DNA from: Roseateles sp. SL47
GTDB lineage: Bacteria; Pseudomonadota; Gammaproteobacteria; Burkholderiales; Burkholderiaceae_C
Length of the DNA: 64,000 bases
Assembly: GCF_026625885.1 (NCBI RefSeq)
Contig: NZ_CP113068.1
Coordinates: forward strand, 2,046,001 to 2,110,000
Direction of reading: 5' to 3'
Every line of letters begins with the position of its first letter. The stretch's first letter is position 1. Below the pieces are notes generated by a model, which was not told the DNA's origin, ran no database searches, and saw only the letters and a program-made list of their open reading frames with translations. Below are positions 10,997 to 18,654 of the stretch, in pieces. A program made the position numbers and the translations under genes.

Positions 10997-11211
10997 ACCA
11001 CTTGGACGACTTGATTGAGGATGGTGGCGAGGTCATGCTCGGCCGCGAAGACGACTTCCCCTGCGTGGCCGTTGCGACCGCCGACGATGTCGTGGCCATG
11101 CTGGTGCGCCGTGAGGGCGAGACGCTGACCGCGCTACTGCGTCGACTCAATCGCGCTGTCGGAAAGTACTTCGAAACCGGTGAAGTCGCCGACGAGGTCT
11201 ACGACCTGTGA
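10993..11211 (+). CDS. Small conserved-looking acidic protein, function unknown
   Basis: 72 aa from a GTG start (NHLDDLIEDGGEVML...), preceded by AAGGTG nine bases upstream. The composition (LDDLIEDG, DDFPCVAVATADDVVAMLVRREGETLTALLRRLNRAVGKYFETGEVADEVYDL) looks like a folded alpha/beta protein rather than random frame. It converges on the OTU-domain gene, whose stop lies 50 bp further on. The position and small acidic character would suit an immunity or regulatory partner of the large protein, but no homology supports this and the opposite orientation weakens it. Confidence 0.6.
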   Translation: MNHLDDLIEDGGEVMLGREDDFPCVAVATADDVVAMLVRREGETLTALLRRLNRAVGKYFETGEVADEVYDL

Positions 11212-11261
11212 CCAACATCGCGTGGAGCCTCAAGGTGGTCCGCCTGGACGCTCCCAGCGGG

Positions 11262-13994
11262 TCACAACTGAATGACCTTCTTGCCGCCGTTCCAATCGCC
11301 CACCGTCCAGTCGAGCGTGTACGACGACGACCCGGCATGAGCGCCAATACCGACGATGCAGACACCATTCTTGGTCACAATGAAAAACACGGTGCAGCCG
11401 TCGGCCTTGCCGTTCTTGCCATGGGAAATGTGGAAGACGGTGTGACCCTCATATTTGAAGTTGGTGCCGCCGCCACTGGTTTTTCCATTGTGGGCAATGA
11501 TGCCGCGCGCGACCTGCGCTGCATTGCTGGCCGACATGCCGTGGGCCTCATGGTCAAGGATCCACGCCGTTAGCAAGATTTCATTGATGTCGCCAGTCCA
11601 GACACCGTCCTCTCCACCGGTCCTCTGACCTTCTGCCCTGTTGTGGATGATCTGCGCGAGCTCACGGGTCACCAGCGCGGTGATGTACTCCTTGATCTTC
11701 TGGACGGACGCGTCGGCGGCGCCGTAGTTGTACAGATGACTCAGCGGCTCTTTGACCTTGCTCAGCAATCGCACCAGAGACTCGTAATCGTCGCCATATC
11801 GCCCGCTGAAGAGCATTCGCTGAATCATGTCGATGTAGTACTTGATCGTGCGAATGGCTCTCTCGGCATTTGCCTTGCGTTGCAGCTCTTCTTTCTGCCT
11901 GGCCAAGCGCTCAAGCCGCAGTTCCTCCCGGCGACGTTCCTCCCAAGACCCTTGGTTGGGAAGTGCAACCTGGACTTCTGGCGGCTGCTCCGTCTTCGGT
12001 TCTTGTTCCTTCTCTAGCTGCTCCTCTGGCTCCTTCTCTTGTTGCTCTCCAGGCTGCCCTTCAGACTGCAACTGAGACTGCAACTGAGACTGCTGTTCCG
12101 GCTGCGGAACGATCAGGTCCAGGGGCTCAGACGGCCCAATGGTCAGATCATGCGGGGCTGATCCCTCCTTGTCTCCCTGCGGCTCCACCGGCGACAACGA
12201 GGTCGACGACGGCGGGGACAGATGCAGCACCTGGGTGTTAGCCTGTCCGTGGACCGCCTCATCGTCGCTGTTGGCCTTGGTGTGGCTGGATGATGGATCG
12301 TCGCCGCCGAGGCCAAACAGGCGAGCGATGGAACGCGAATCCTTGGGGTGCTCCGTCTCGGTGAGCGTGGTGGAGCCACCATCCCGAGGTTGGGCGCCAT
12401 TCCCGCCGCCGCGAGAGGTGTCATGACCGAAACGGCCCGGATCCCTCTCCTCGGTGCGTGACGGCTTGGGTAGGAGGTCCTTGAGTCCCCGGATGTTGGA
12501 GGGCGCTTTGGGTGTTTCGACTGACTCTTGATCCTGCGTTGACGTCGCCCAATTGCTGGGTGGAAATATCGTGTAGCCGTCCCTGCGGATGATGCCTCTG
12601 CCGTCATCCGTCGTGGATAGGCTGGGGGCTGTATTCAAATGCCGACCCGGTGGCACCACCACCTGATACCCGTCGCGTCGAATCAGGCCACTCGAGGACG
12701 TGTGCGACGTGGACGGCGGTTGCAATTCGCGGTTGTGCGGCACGAAAACGGTGTAGCCGTCACGTCGAACGACGGGACCTGTGGTGGATCCTGATGTCTG
12801 GCTGCCACCGTTCACAAGTGTTTTTCCGGGCGGGACGAAGACCTGATATCCCTGCGGGGAGCTCGTACTCCCCCCCGGCGGAAGATCCGAGAGCGTTCTG
12901 ATTCTTGAGGTGCTTGGGTAGGAGGTGCGCGGGGAGCTCCGCTTGCTGGGGGGGACGTCTAATTTTTGCGGTGTCCTTTCTGCTTGTTCGCCCTGGTTCG
13001 ATTCTTTCAAGGATCGTCCCTCGGCAAAGAACGCGAGGAACTGCTCCGGATCCTCGCCATCCTCGGTGATGATGCCTTCGGTGCTGGCGAAGGGTATGAA
13101 TTCGTTGTTGACCGTATTGGGCGATACACGAGGGGCTCGCCCATTTCCAATGGTGGTGGCGCGCCAATGTGCCGGGCCTTCGCCCTGTTCCACCGGCTCG
13201 ATGATCTGTATATCGATGCCCAGCGTGGAACTCAACGCCGACAGCTCCAACTGCCCACCCCACATCTCTTGGGAAAATTCGACGGCATTGATGTAAGCGT
13301 CGACCAGTTGTCCATACAGCTGCTCGGCCTCATGCTCATCCAGCGGTTCGGATGAATTGCCCGTCTTTGACAGGATGGCGGAAATGATCTGCGGTGGGGC
13401 CCCGATCGGCTCGTTCCCGTTTCGAAGGGCTGCCGCTATCCCTTGAATCGCGGTGACGATGCGGCGCCGGAATTCCTCCTGATTCAAGGTCTGGGCAATG
13501 ATGCTGCGCAACTGTTGCAGGTCGACACGGTTGGGATCGATCACGCCGCCCAGGGCCTTCTGAGCGATCGCCCGCCGGACCACCGGCGACTTCAGGCAGG
13601 CGCTGTACATGCAGGCGCCGTCACCGATGATTTTGATCCGGCGGTAGTACTCTCTGGGGCCCATGGTCACGTCCGAAGATCGGGACGACGGCACCAGCAG
13701 GTCGAAGTGATCCTGGCCATTGAAGAACAGGGTCAATTGCCGCGCAGGCTCTTCACGCTTGTCCTGATCATCTTCATCCTTTGACGGCTCTTTTTCTCCG
13801 GATGTCTCTCGCTGGACGGTGCCGCTGTAGAGCGCCTGCAGGGTCAAGGCCTGCGACATCACGCGCGCAGAGCCATTGACGGCGTCTTCAAAGGTCGGGG
13901 CTGGTGTGGCGGCTCGCCGTGGCGTCCGGGCGGCTGGATCGGATGCGGCAGGCTCACGCGTGTGTGTCACCGACCGGGCATCGAAGTTTTTCAT
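11262..13994 (-). CDS. Large OTU-domain cysteine protease-like protein, circularly permuted; effector-like
   Basis: 910 aa, no signal peptide or membrane segment. Residues 86-102 read LTLFFNGQDHFDLLVP, the strand that carries the catalytic His at the C-terminal end of ordinary OTU domains; it is followed, not preceded, by the Asp/Cys loop GDGACMYSACL (Cys128) and by WGGQLELSALSSTLGI (245-260). The catalytic order is therefore His96 then Cys128, a circular permutation. Residues 382-480 hold four ~30-residue repeats with the core RRDGYxVFVP. A Gln/Glu low-complexity stretch and a coiled-coil follow (about 640-740), then an unrecognised C-terminal domain rich in GHTVFHISHG and GVCIVGIGAHAG motifs. 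OTU enzymes cleave ubiquitin chains, so a eukaryote-directed effector is inferred. GC is visibly lower than in neighbours, suggesting transfer. Confidence 0.8.
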   Translation of the reverse strand: MKNFDARSVTHTREPAASDPAARTPRRAATPAPTFEDAVNGSARVMSQALTLQALYSGTVQRETSGEKEPSKDEDDQDKREEPARQLTLFFNGQDHFDLLVPSSRSSDVTMGPREYYRRIKIIGDGACMYSACLKSPVVRRAIAQKALGGVIDPNRVDLQQLRSIIAQTLNQEEFRRRIVTAIQGIAAALRNGNEPIGAPPQIISAILSKTGNSSEPLDEHEAEQLYGQLVDAYINAVEFSQEMWGGQLELSALSSTLGIDIQIIEPVEQGEGPAHWRATTIGNGRAPRVSPNTVNNEFIPFASTEGIITEDGEDPEQFLAFFAEGRSLKESNQGEQAERTPQKLDVPPSKRSSPRTSYPSTSRIRTLSDLPPGGSTSSPQGYQVFVPPGKTLVNGGSQTSGSTTGPVVRRDGYTVFVPHNRELQPPSTSHTSSSGLIRRDGYQVVVPPGRHLNTAPSLSTTDDGRGIIRRDGYTIFPPSNWATSTQDQESVETPKAPSNIRGLKDLLPKPSRTEERDPGRFGHDTSRGGGNGAQPRDGGSTTLTETEHPKDSRSIARLFGLGGDDPSSSHTKANSDDEAVHGQANTQVLHLSPPSSTSLSPVEPQGDKEGSAPHDLTIGPSEPLDLIVPQPEQQSQLQSQLQSEGQPGEQQEKEPEEQLEKEQEPKTEQPPEVQVALPNQGSWEERRREELRLERLARQKEELQRKANAERAIRTIKYYIDMIQRMLFSGRYGDDYESLVRLLSKVKEPLSHLYNYGAADASVQKIKEYITALVTRELAQIIHNRAEGQRTGGEDGVWTGDINEILLTAWILDHEAHGMSASNAAQVARGIIAHNGKTSGGGTNFKYEGHTVFHISHGKNGKADGCTVFFIVTKNGVCIVGIGAHAGSSSYTLDWTVGDWNGGKKVIQL

Positions 13995-14104
13995 GGGGCT
14001 GGACCGCAGTGCGATGAGGCGAAGGTAGTGCCAGTCCTGGGCCGTCGCTATCGGCGGGATGCTGAATTCGGAGCTTCAAAGTGCTGAGACCTTGGCGGGA
14101 CATC

Positions 14105-14138
14105 AAAAAGCCCCTGATGCCTTCGCAATCAGGGGCTT
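14105..14138 (-). terminator. Rho-independent terminator
   Basis: Perfect 10-bp inverted repeat AAGCCCCTGA / TCAGGGGCTT around an 11-nt loop; on the minus strand it is followed by a short T run. It would end transcripts coming from the pseudogene and ferredoxin side and insulate the OTU gene, which starts 111 bp downstream. The 247 bp between this hairpin and the pseudogene show no convincing gene. Confidence 0.8.
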
Positions 14139-14385
14139 GGCGGCCGGAACAAGTTCAACAGACACTTCGACTCTCACCCTCGGGGCCAACCCTGCTCGGC
14201 GCCCCTGGAAGCAGGCGCCATTGCAACCGCCTGTTGCGGCGTGCCTCGGGATCCGCCATATCGCTTCGGGTGGTGACGGTCCGTCGAGTTCACCAGAGGA
14301 AGGGGGCATTCGCACCCGTCGGTCGCCCGATCAGAGCGACGGCCTCAGGCACGCTCAGTTCTCGTGAACCACCCGAAGATGCCGA

Positions 14386-14760
14386 CTAGGGGCAATGGTC
14401 CCTGATTCGATCCACACACCGACGCCGCCGCCCTGGTTCATCCATCCGGCAGGCGAAGCCGACGAACCCCCTCGCATCGTCGGGAGCATCCGGCGCCAGG
14501 TCGCTGGTGATGTCCACTTCAATCGAACCATGGCCGAAATCGATGGGCAGCCATGCCATGACGTTGCGGTCGGACAGTCGCTCTCCGGTCGGGTCCTGAT
14601 ACGAGGACGACGGCACCCGAAGCGCGAAGGCCGGTGAGCCCCGATACGACTCCGCGCGCAGCGTGGCACCCGACAGCTTGAAATCGCTCTGCTTGTTCGG
14701 CGCCAAGGCCCCGGCTGGAAACAACACGCTGGCGGCGATGCCGGTGATTTAGGCGCTCAT
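14386..14760 (-). pseudogene. Decayed gene: nonsense codon at position 4 and truncated 3' end
   Basis: A ribosome site (AGGAAAGAGAAG) precedes ATG AGC GCC TAA at 14760, so the frame stops at codon 4. The same frame then stays open as ITGIAASVLFPAGALA (signal-peptide-like), followed by GSPAFALRVPSSSYQDP and NVMAWLPIDFGHGSIEVDITSDLAPDAP-type beta sequence, then ends in a basic tail with no homology. The body resembles secreted concanavalin-like/DUF1080-type proteins, in which the sequence should continue well beyond this point. Reading in from a later start would remove the signal peptide. A single early stop could be read through, but the missing C-terminal half argues for a dead gene. Confidence 0.65.
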
Positions 14761-14776
14761 CTTCTCTTTCCTGGCA

Positions 14777-15127
14777 TCAGCGGTCTGAATCAGTCGGCAG
14801 CGCCTTCAGCAGATGGCGTTTGATCGCAACCTTGGACCAGCTGGCGTGGTCCGGATGCGCGGCTTCTTTCTGTCTGACTGGCTTTGCGTCTGCGGCCTGG
14901 CTGCGCAAGGCATTGATCGAAGCGAACACCGACTGATCCGGAGACAATTCGTTCAAGTGGACGATGGCGTCCACCGGACACTCTGGCACGCACATGGCGC
15001 ATTCGATGCAGCCATTCGGATCGATGACCAGCATCCCGCCCGCATCCAAAAAGCATTCCATGGGGCAGACAGCGACGCAGTCCGTATACCTGCAGTGAAT
15101 GCAGGGCTCGGTGACGACGTAAGTCAT
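14777..15127 (-). CDS. fdxA: 7Fe-8S ferredoxin, FdxA family
   Basis: 116 aa starting [17 protein letters not shown]. The N-terminal half carries the CxxCxxxxCxxxCP arrangement typical of the [3Fe-4S]/[4Fe-4S] site and the [12 protein letters not shown] motif (CxxCxxCxxxCP) for the [4Fe-4S] cluster. The C-terminal extension (residues 60-116) is basic with a His/Asp-rich linker, as in other FdxA proteins. Acts as a low-potential soluble electron carrier; no partner reductase lies nearby. It is 16 bp upstream of the pseudogene in the same direction, so the two were probably cotranscribed. Confidence 0.92.
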   Translation of the reverse strand: MTYVVTEPCIHCRYTDCVAVCPMECFLDAGGMLVIDPNGCIECAMCVPECPVDAIVHLNELSPDQSVFASINALRSQAADAKPVRQKEAAHPDHASWSKVAIKRHLLKALPTDSDR

Positions 15128-15182
15128 GGGACTCCCGGGGCCGATCCATGGCGGACTTCAGCGCCCTGCAAACACGTGCCCA

Positions 15183-15524
15183 TCACGGCTGCGGGGTGCC
15201 GTGCCGAGCGGTGGCTTCGCTGCCGCCTGGCTGTGGCGCAGAAACCCCCGCCTGCGCGGGTTGGGGGGGCGAAAGATCACGCCTGATCTTCTCCACGACA
15301 CGGCCATCCATCGCATGCGCCAGGTCCGGGAAGAGGTGCGGGAAGAGGCCCGGCATGACGTTCATCTCCCGCGCTCGTCGCTGGGCAGCGCCTTCAACGC
15401 AGGGTGAGGGCGCCATCACGGGGCCACGGTCCCCGTGCAGGCGATGGATGATCTGGGTTGCGTGACCACGCGCCGGCGGCAGGGCGAAGCGGCCGGCCGT
15501 CGAGAAGACCGGTTGTGCCTGCAT
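15183..15524 (-). CDS. Hypothetical protein, doubtful
   Basis: 113 aa beginning MQAQPVFSTAGRFALPPARG, with a strong AGGAGG ribosome site six bases before the ATG. The first 80 residues are plausible (Met, His and Arg-rich), the last 30 are Pro/Gly/Gln-rich and look random. No family recognised. It sits between the lipoprotein gene and fdxA, all in one direction, so it could be a small operon member or a chance open frame. Confidence 0.35.
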   Translation of the reverse strand: MQAQPVFSTAGRFALPPARGHATQIIHRLHGDRGPVMAPSPCVEGAAQRRAREMNVMPGLFPHLFPDLAHAMDGRVVEKIRRDLSPPQPAQAGVSAPQPGGSEATARHGTPQP

Positions 15525-15553
15525 CCGCGCCTCCTGGGGGCTTCTCGTCATTC

Positions 15554-15742
15554 TCACTTGCAGGTGAAGCTCTTGCGGCTGACTTCTTTCACATTGCCGG
15601 CACCGCAAGTGGCGCTGGCCTGTTCGCTCATCTTGGTGATCTCGACGGTGTCTGCACCGGGTGTGGGGGCGAAGACGCAGGCGCTGCAGAGCACGGTGGT
15701 GAGCAGGGCCAGCACGGTGGCGGGCATGATGCGAGTGGTCAT
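15554..15742 (-). CDS. Small putative lipoprotein
   Basis: 62 aa from the ATG at 15742: MTTRIMPATVLALLTTVLCSAC is a signal peptide ending in a lipobox-like LCSAC, leaving a mature peptide of ~40 aa with two further cysteines (ATCGAGNVKEVSRKSFTCK) that could form a disulphide. The lipobox has Cys instead of the usual small residue at -3, so lipidation is likely rather than certain. Function unknown. The 225 bp to the dabA stop contain no visible gene. Confidence 0.6.
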   Translation of the reverse strand: MTTRIMPATVLALLTTVLCSACVFAPTPGADTVEITKMSEQASATCGAGNVKEVSRKSFTCK

Positions 15743-15967
15743 GTCAGGGGTGTTCAAAGGTTTGAAGATGCGTGACTGTAGGCGCCTGCGATCCTGGCCA
15801 AGGCATCCGGGTGACGAATGCGCTTTTGGCAAGGATCAACTGCACGTTCCGCAGACAGACTGTACAGGCGCAGGTCCGCTGCGTCGGTCCGATCGCTCCC
15901 GCAAGCGCCTTGGCCGTGCAGTCATTTCCCGGGCCACTGCCCGCACCGGCTGGGTCATGCGCACCGC

Positions 15968-18634
15968 TCAGTCAGCGATGAAGGTCCACGCCCCGCGCAG
16001 ATAACGCTGGAAGCGGCCGTCTGGGGCAAATCGCCACAGATGCAGCCACTCGTTGTTCACGAGCTGGTGGACCACCTGATGCTGTTGCACCACCCGCTCG
16101 ATGGCGGTGCTCGGAGCATCGATCACCACCGTCAGTCGCAAAGCTTGGTGCCGCCACTGAATGCCGTCATGCAGGGACTGCCGCGCCAGACCGATGCGCA
16201 GATCACCCCCATTGCCCTCAAACACCCCGATCCGCCCGCCGACCACGTTGTGCAGCAGCTTGTTGCCGCTGCCCAGTCGCTGCGGGTCGCACGTGGAGGC
16301 GTGGTATTGCCAGTTGATCCAATGGGTGACGAGCATCGGCGCCGTCATCAGCAGTTCCAGCACGCTGCCATCCGCATCCTGACGGGCGTCGTAGTCATGC
16401 AGGAAGACGCGCCCATCCAGTCGGGCGCCGAGGCTGCGGCTGCGTGGGGCGATGACAAACGCGGCGTTGCCGGTGAGGCCCCATTCCGGTCGGAGTTGTG
16501 CCACGTCATTCGCACGTCGCCGCATCCGGTCCAGCAGGGCCGGGGCGGGCAGTGTGGGGTTGATGTCCAGGCTTGCGGCGCGCTCGCGCCGCACCTGATC
16601 ACCGGCCTGCGCCAGCACCGGCTGCAGGCGTCCCCAGCGTTCGCGAGCGCGGGGCGGCAGCAGGTCCAGGTCGAAGCCTTCGATCTCGTCCGTGGTGGTG
16701 TTGTGAAGGGCGGCGACAAATGCCACCTCAGCAGGCAGCGGGACGCCGCGAGCGCGCAGACCGGCCTGCACGTCCGGATCATTGAGCAGCCGGGCCAAAG
16801 CGCGGGCGTTCACGTCGCCCGACTGTCCGCAGCAGGCCCCGCAGTCCAGCGCGGCCGACTGCGCATTGTTGGCGCTCTGGCTGCCATGGCCCACCAGCAG
16901 CACCAGCGGGGCCACTGGCCCGGCAGGCGGTCCCAGCGACATGGCCCGCAACACCCGGTGGGCCAGGCTCAGCTTGGTGTCCAGATCCAATCCGGACAGC
17001 GCTGGACGGCAGACCGGGCGGTACCGGGCTGCCAGCCCTTCGCCATCCAGCGACTGGCGCGTCCTGGAGGAGGGACGAAGCAGCCGCACCAGCCGCGTCA
17101 GATACGCGGGGCCGATGGCCTCCACCGATGAGAATGCGGCCGTCGGCCAGCGGGTGCCTGCCTTCCATTGATGGGTCCAGGCGAGGCGGTGCTGCCGCTG
17201 GCGCATGGCCGCAGACTGCAGGGGGTGGCCCGTCGGGCCGAAATCGGCCTCGCTGAAAGCGATCCGCTCCGTGACGTCGAGGGCAGGGGCCAGCAGGCCG
17301 GGCAACTGCGGGCGTTGAAGGTCAGTCCCCAGGGGCGTGTAGCGGATGGGCAGCCCGAAGAAACCCGCAAAGCCCAGCGTCTGCACGGCAGGCCAGGCGG
17401 ACTCGATGGCGCGGCGCAGCGGTTCGCTGCGGACGTCGATGCAGAAGGCGGCCTGCACTTCAATGTGTGGAGCGGCCGAAGCTTGATCGTCCACGCCGGC
17501 AGTGGCGGGCGCCACAGACCGCAGCCGCCGGGCCAGTTCCCGCTGGTAGCCCGTCTCCAAGGCGCTCTGCCACACTTCATCCACCAGCAGCCTCGATTCC
17601 GCCTCCTTCAGCAGGTCCTGCGACCGCTCCCAGGCGACCTGCACGGCGGCGAAGGCCTGCTGCGCCGCCTGATCGTCGCGACATTCCAGAAGAATGGCGC
17701 CCCACGCCAGCCGGATGGCCAGCAGGTCCCGCAGGTGCTGGTCCTCGCGGCCCTGCAGCCGCGCGTCCCAAGCCAGATAAGCGCACCAGGAGGCCCAGCC
17801 ATTCACCGTCAGCAGCACGGATTCCAGATAGTCCGCCCAGGCTTCCTCTGGCAGCCCCAGGCGCTGGAGTGCCCAACGTTCCGCCTGCGCGCGCGTGCTC
17901 GGCAGCACCTCGATGCCGCGAGCAATGTCCGGCAGGCCCATGAGCACCCCGATGCCGTGGTCGTGCGCGATGGTGTCCCGCCAGAAGGCATACAGCCCGC
18001 CGTCCCGCTGCGGCTGCCAATCGGCTTGATGGTCATCGAAATAGGCCGCGCAGGTCTGGCTCAGCTGATGCGTAATGGCTTGGCGCCAGGACAGGCGGGA
18101 GCGCCCTTGCGGGTCGTCATCCAGCATGTCGATCAGCAGCGGCAGACGCGGCAAGCGTTGGGGTTGGGCGAGGGCGTTGACCCAATCGGCAGGCGAAATG
18201 TGCAGGGACTGGGCATCGGTGTTGTGTGCGAGGGCCTGCTGGAGGTCGATCTCGGTGATGCGTCCTTGCTGCCAGGCCCGAAGCAGGGACTCCCGCGAGG
18301 GGAACACCTGGATGTCGCCCAGCACCGCCATGCGTGCGGCCACCTGGCGTACGGTGCGTCCGATGCGCTCCCAGTGCGGGTTGACGGCGATGGCACGGTC
18401 CAGTGGCCAGGCCGGGGCTATGGTGCGGCACGCCTGGGCGCAGGCGGCTTCCACACGGGTGTCGACAGCGGCCCAGTGACTGGGGCCTCGCTCGATCGTC
18501 GGGCCAATCGTCTGGACAACCGCCCCACCAAGCGCCCCACCAAGCTCCCCTTCCTGCGCAGGGGCCGGCGTTCCGGGAGTCCCTTCATCCACTGGTGATT
18601 CGATCGATGGCCCGGCTTGGGGGGTGGTGTTCAT
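15968..18634 (-). CDS. dabA: DabA, inorganic-carbon transporter subunit (DUF2309, beta-carbonic-anhydrase-like)
   Basis: 888 aa, full length. The zinc site of the family is present: FCIDVRSE (Cys398, Asp400), GHGSQSANN (His583) and LDCGACCG (Cys598). DabA is a cytoplasmic, membrane-bound vectorial carbonic anhydrase-like protein that with DabB turns CO2 into bicarbonate using the ion gradient. The ATG at 18634 follows a good GGAG site; earlier in-frame ATGs lack one. It starts 20 bp after dabB, so the two are cotranscribed. No RuBisCO or carboxysome genes are in the window, so the bicarbonate may serve anaplerotic carboxylases in a heterotroph. Confidence 0.95.
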   Translation of the reverse strand: MNTTPQAGPSIESPVDEGTPGTPAPAQEGELGGALGGAVVQTIGPTIERGPSHWAAVDTRVEAACAQACRTIAPAWPLDRAIAVNPHWERIGRTVRQVAARMAVLGDIQVFPSRESLLRAWQQGRITEIDLQQALAHNTDAQSLHISPADWVNALAQPQRLPRLPLLIDMLDDDPQGRSRLSWRQAITHQLSQTCAAYFDDHQADWQPQRDGGLYAFWRDTIAHDHGIGVLMGLPDIARGIEVLPSTRAQAERWALQRLGLPEEAWADYLESVLLTVNGWASWCAYLAWDARLQGREDQHLRDLLAIRLAWGAILLECRDDQAAQQAFAAVQVAWERSQDLLKEAESRLLVDEVWQSALETGYQRELARRLRSVAPATAGVDDQASAAPHIEVQAAFCIDVRSEPLRRAIESAWPAVQTLGFAGFFGLPIRYTPLGTDLQRPQLPGLLAPALDVTERIAFSEADFGPTGHPLQSAAMRQRQHRLAWTHQWKAGTRWPTAAFSSVEAIGPAYLTRLVRLLRPSSRTRQSLDGEGLAARYRPVCRPALSGLDLDTKLSLAHRVLRAMSLGPPAGPVAPLVLLVGHGSQSANNAQSAALDCGACCGQSGDVNARALARLLNDPDVQAGLRARGVPLPAEVAFVAALHNTTTDEIEGFDLDLLPPRARERWGRLQPVLAQAGDQVRRERAASLDINPTLPAPALLDRMRRRANDVAQLRPEWGLTGNAAFVIAPRSRSLGARLDGRVFLHDYDARQDADGSVLELLMTAPMLVTHWINWQYHASTCDPQRLGSGNKLLHNVVGGRIGVFEGNGGDLRIGLARQSLHDGIQWRHQALRLTVVIDAPSTAIERVVQQHQVVHQLVNNEWLHLWRFAPDGRFQRYLRGAWTFIAD

Positions 18635-18654
18635 TTGGAGCTCCTGGAGGCGAA

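Noticed and set aside
10773..11150. Overlapping open frames on both strands before the 72-aa gene
   Set aside because: No ribosome sites and Ser/Arg-rich random composition; only the short transposase-like tail in a third frame looked meaningful.
11208..11573. 121-codon forward frame starting at the end of the 72-aa gene
   Set aside because: Lies opposite the C-terminus of the OTU protein, whose frame is coding-like; the forward frame is a shadow.
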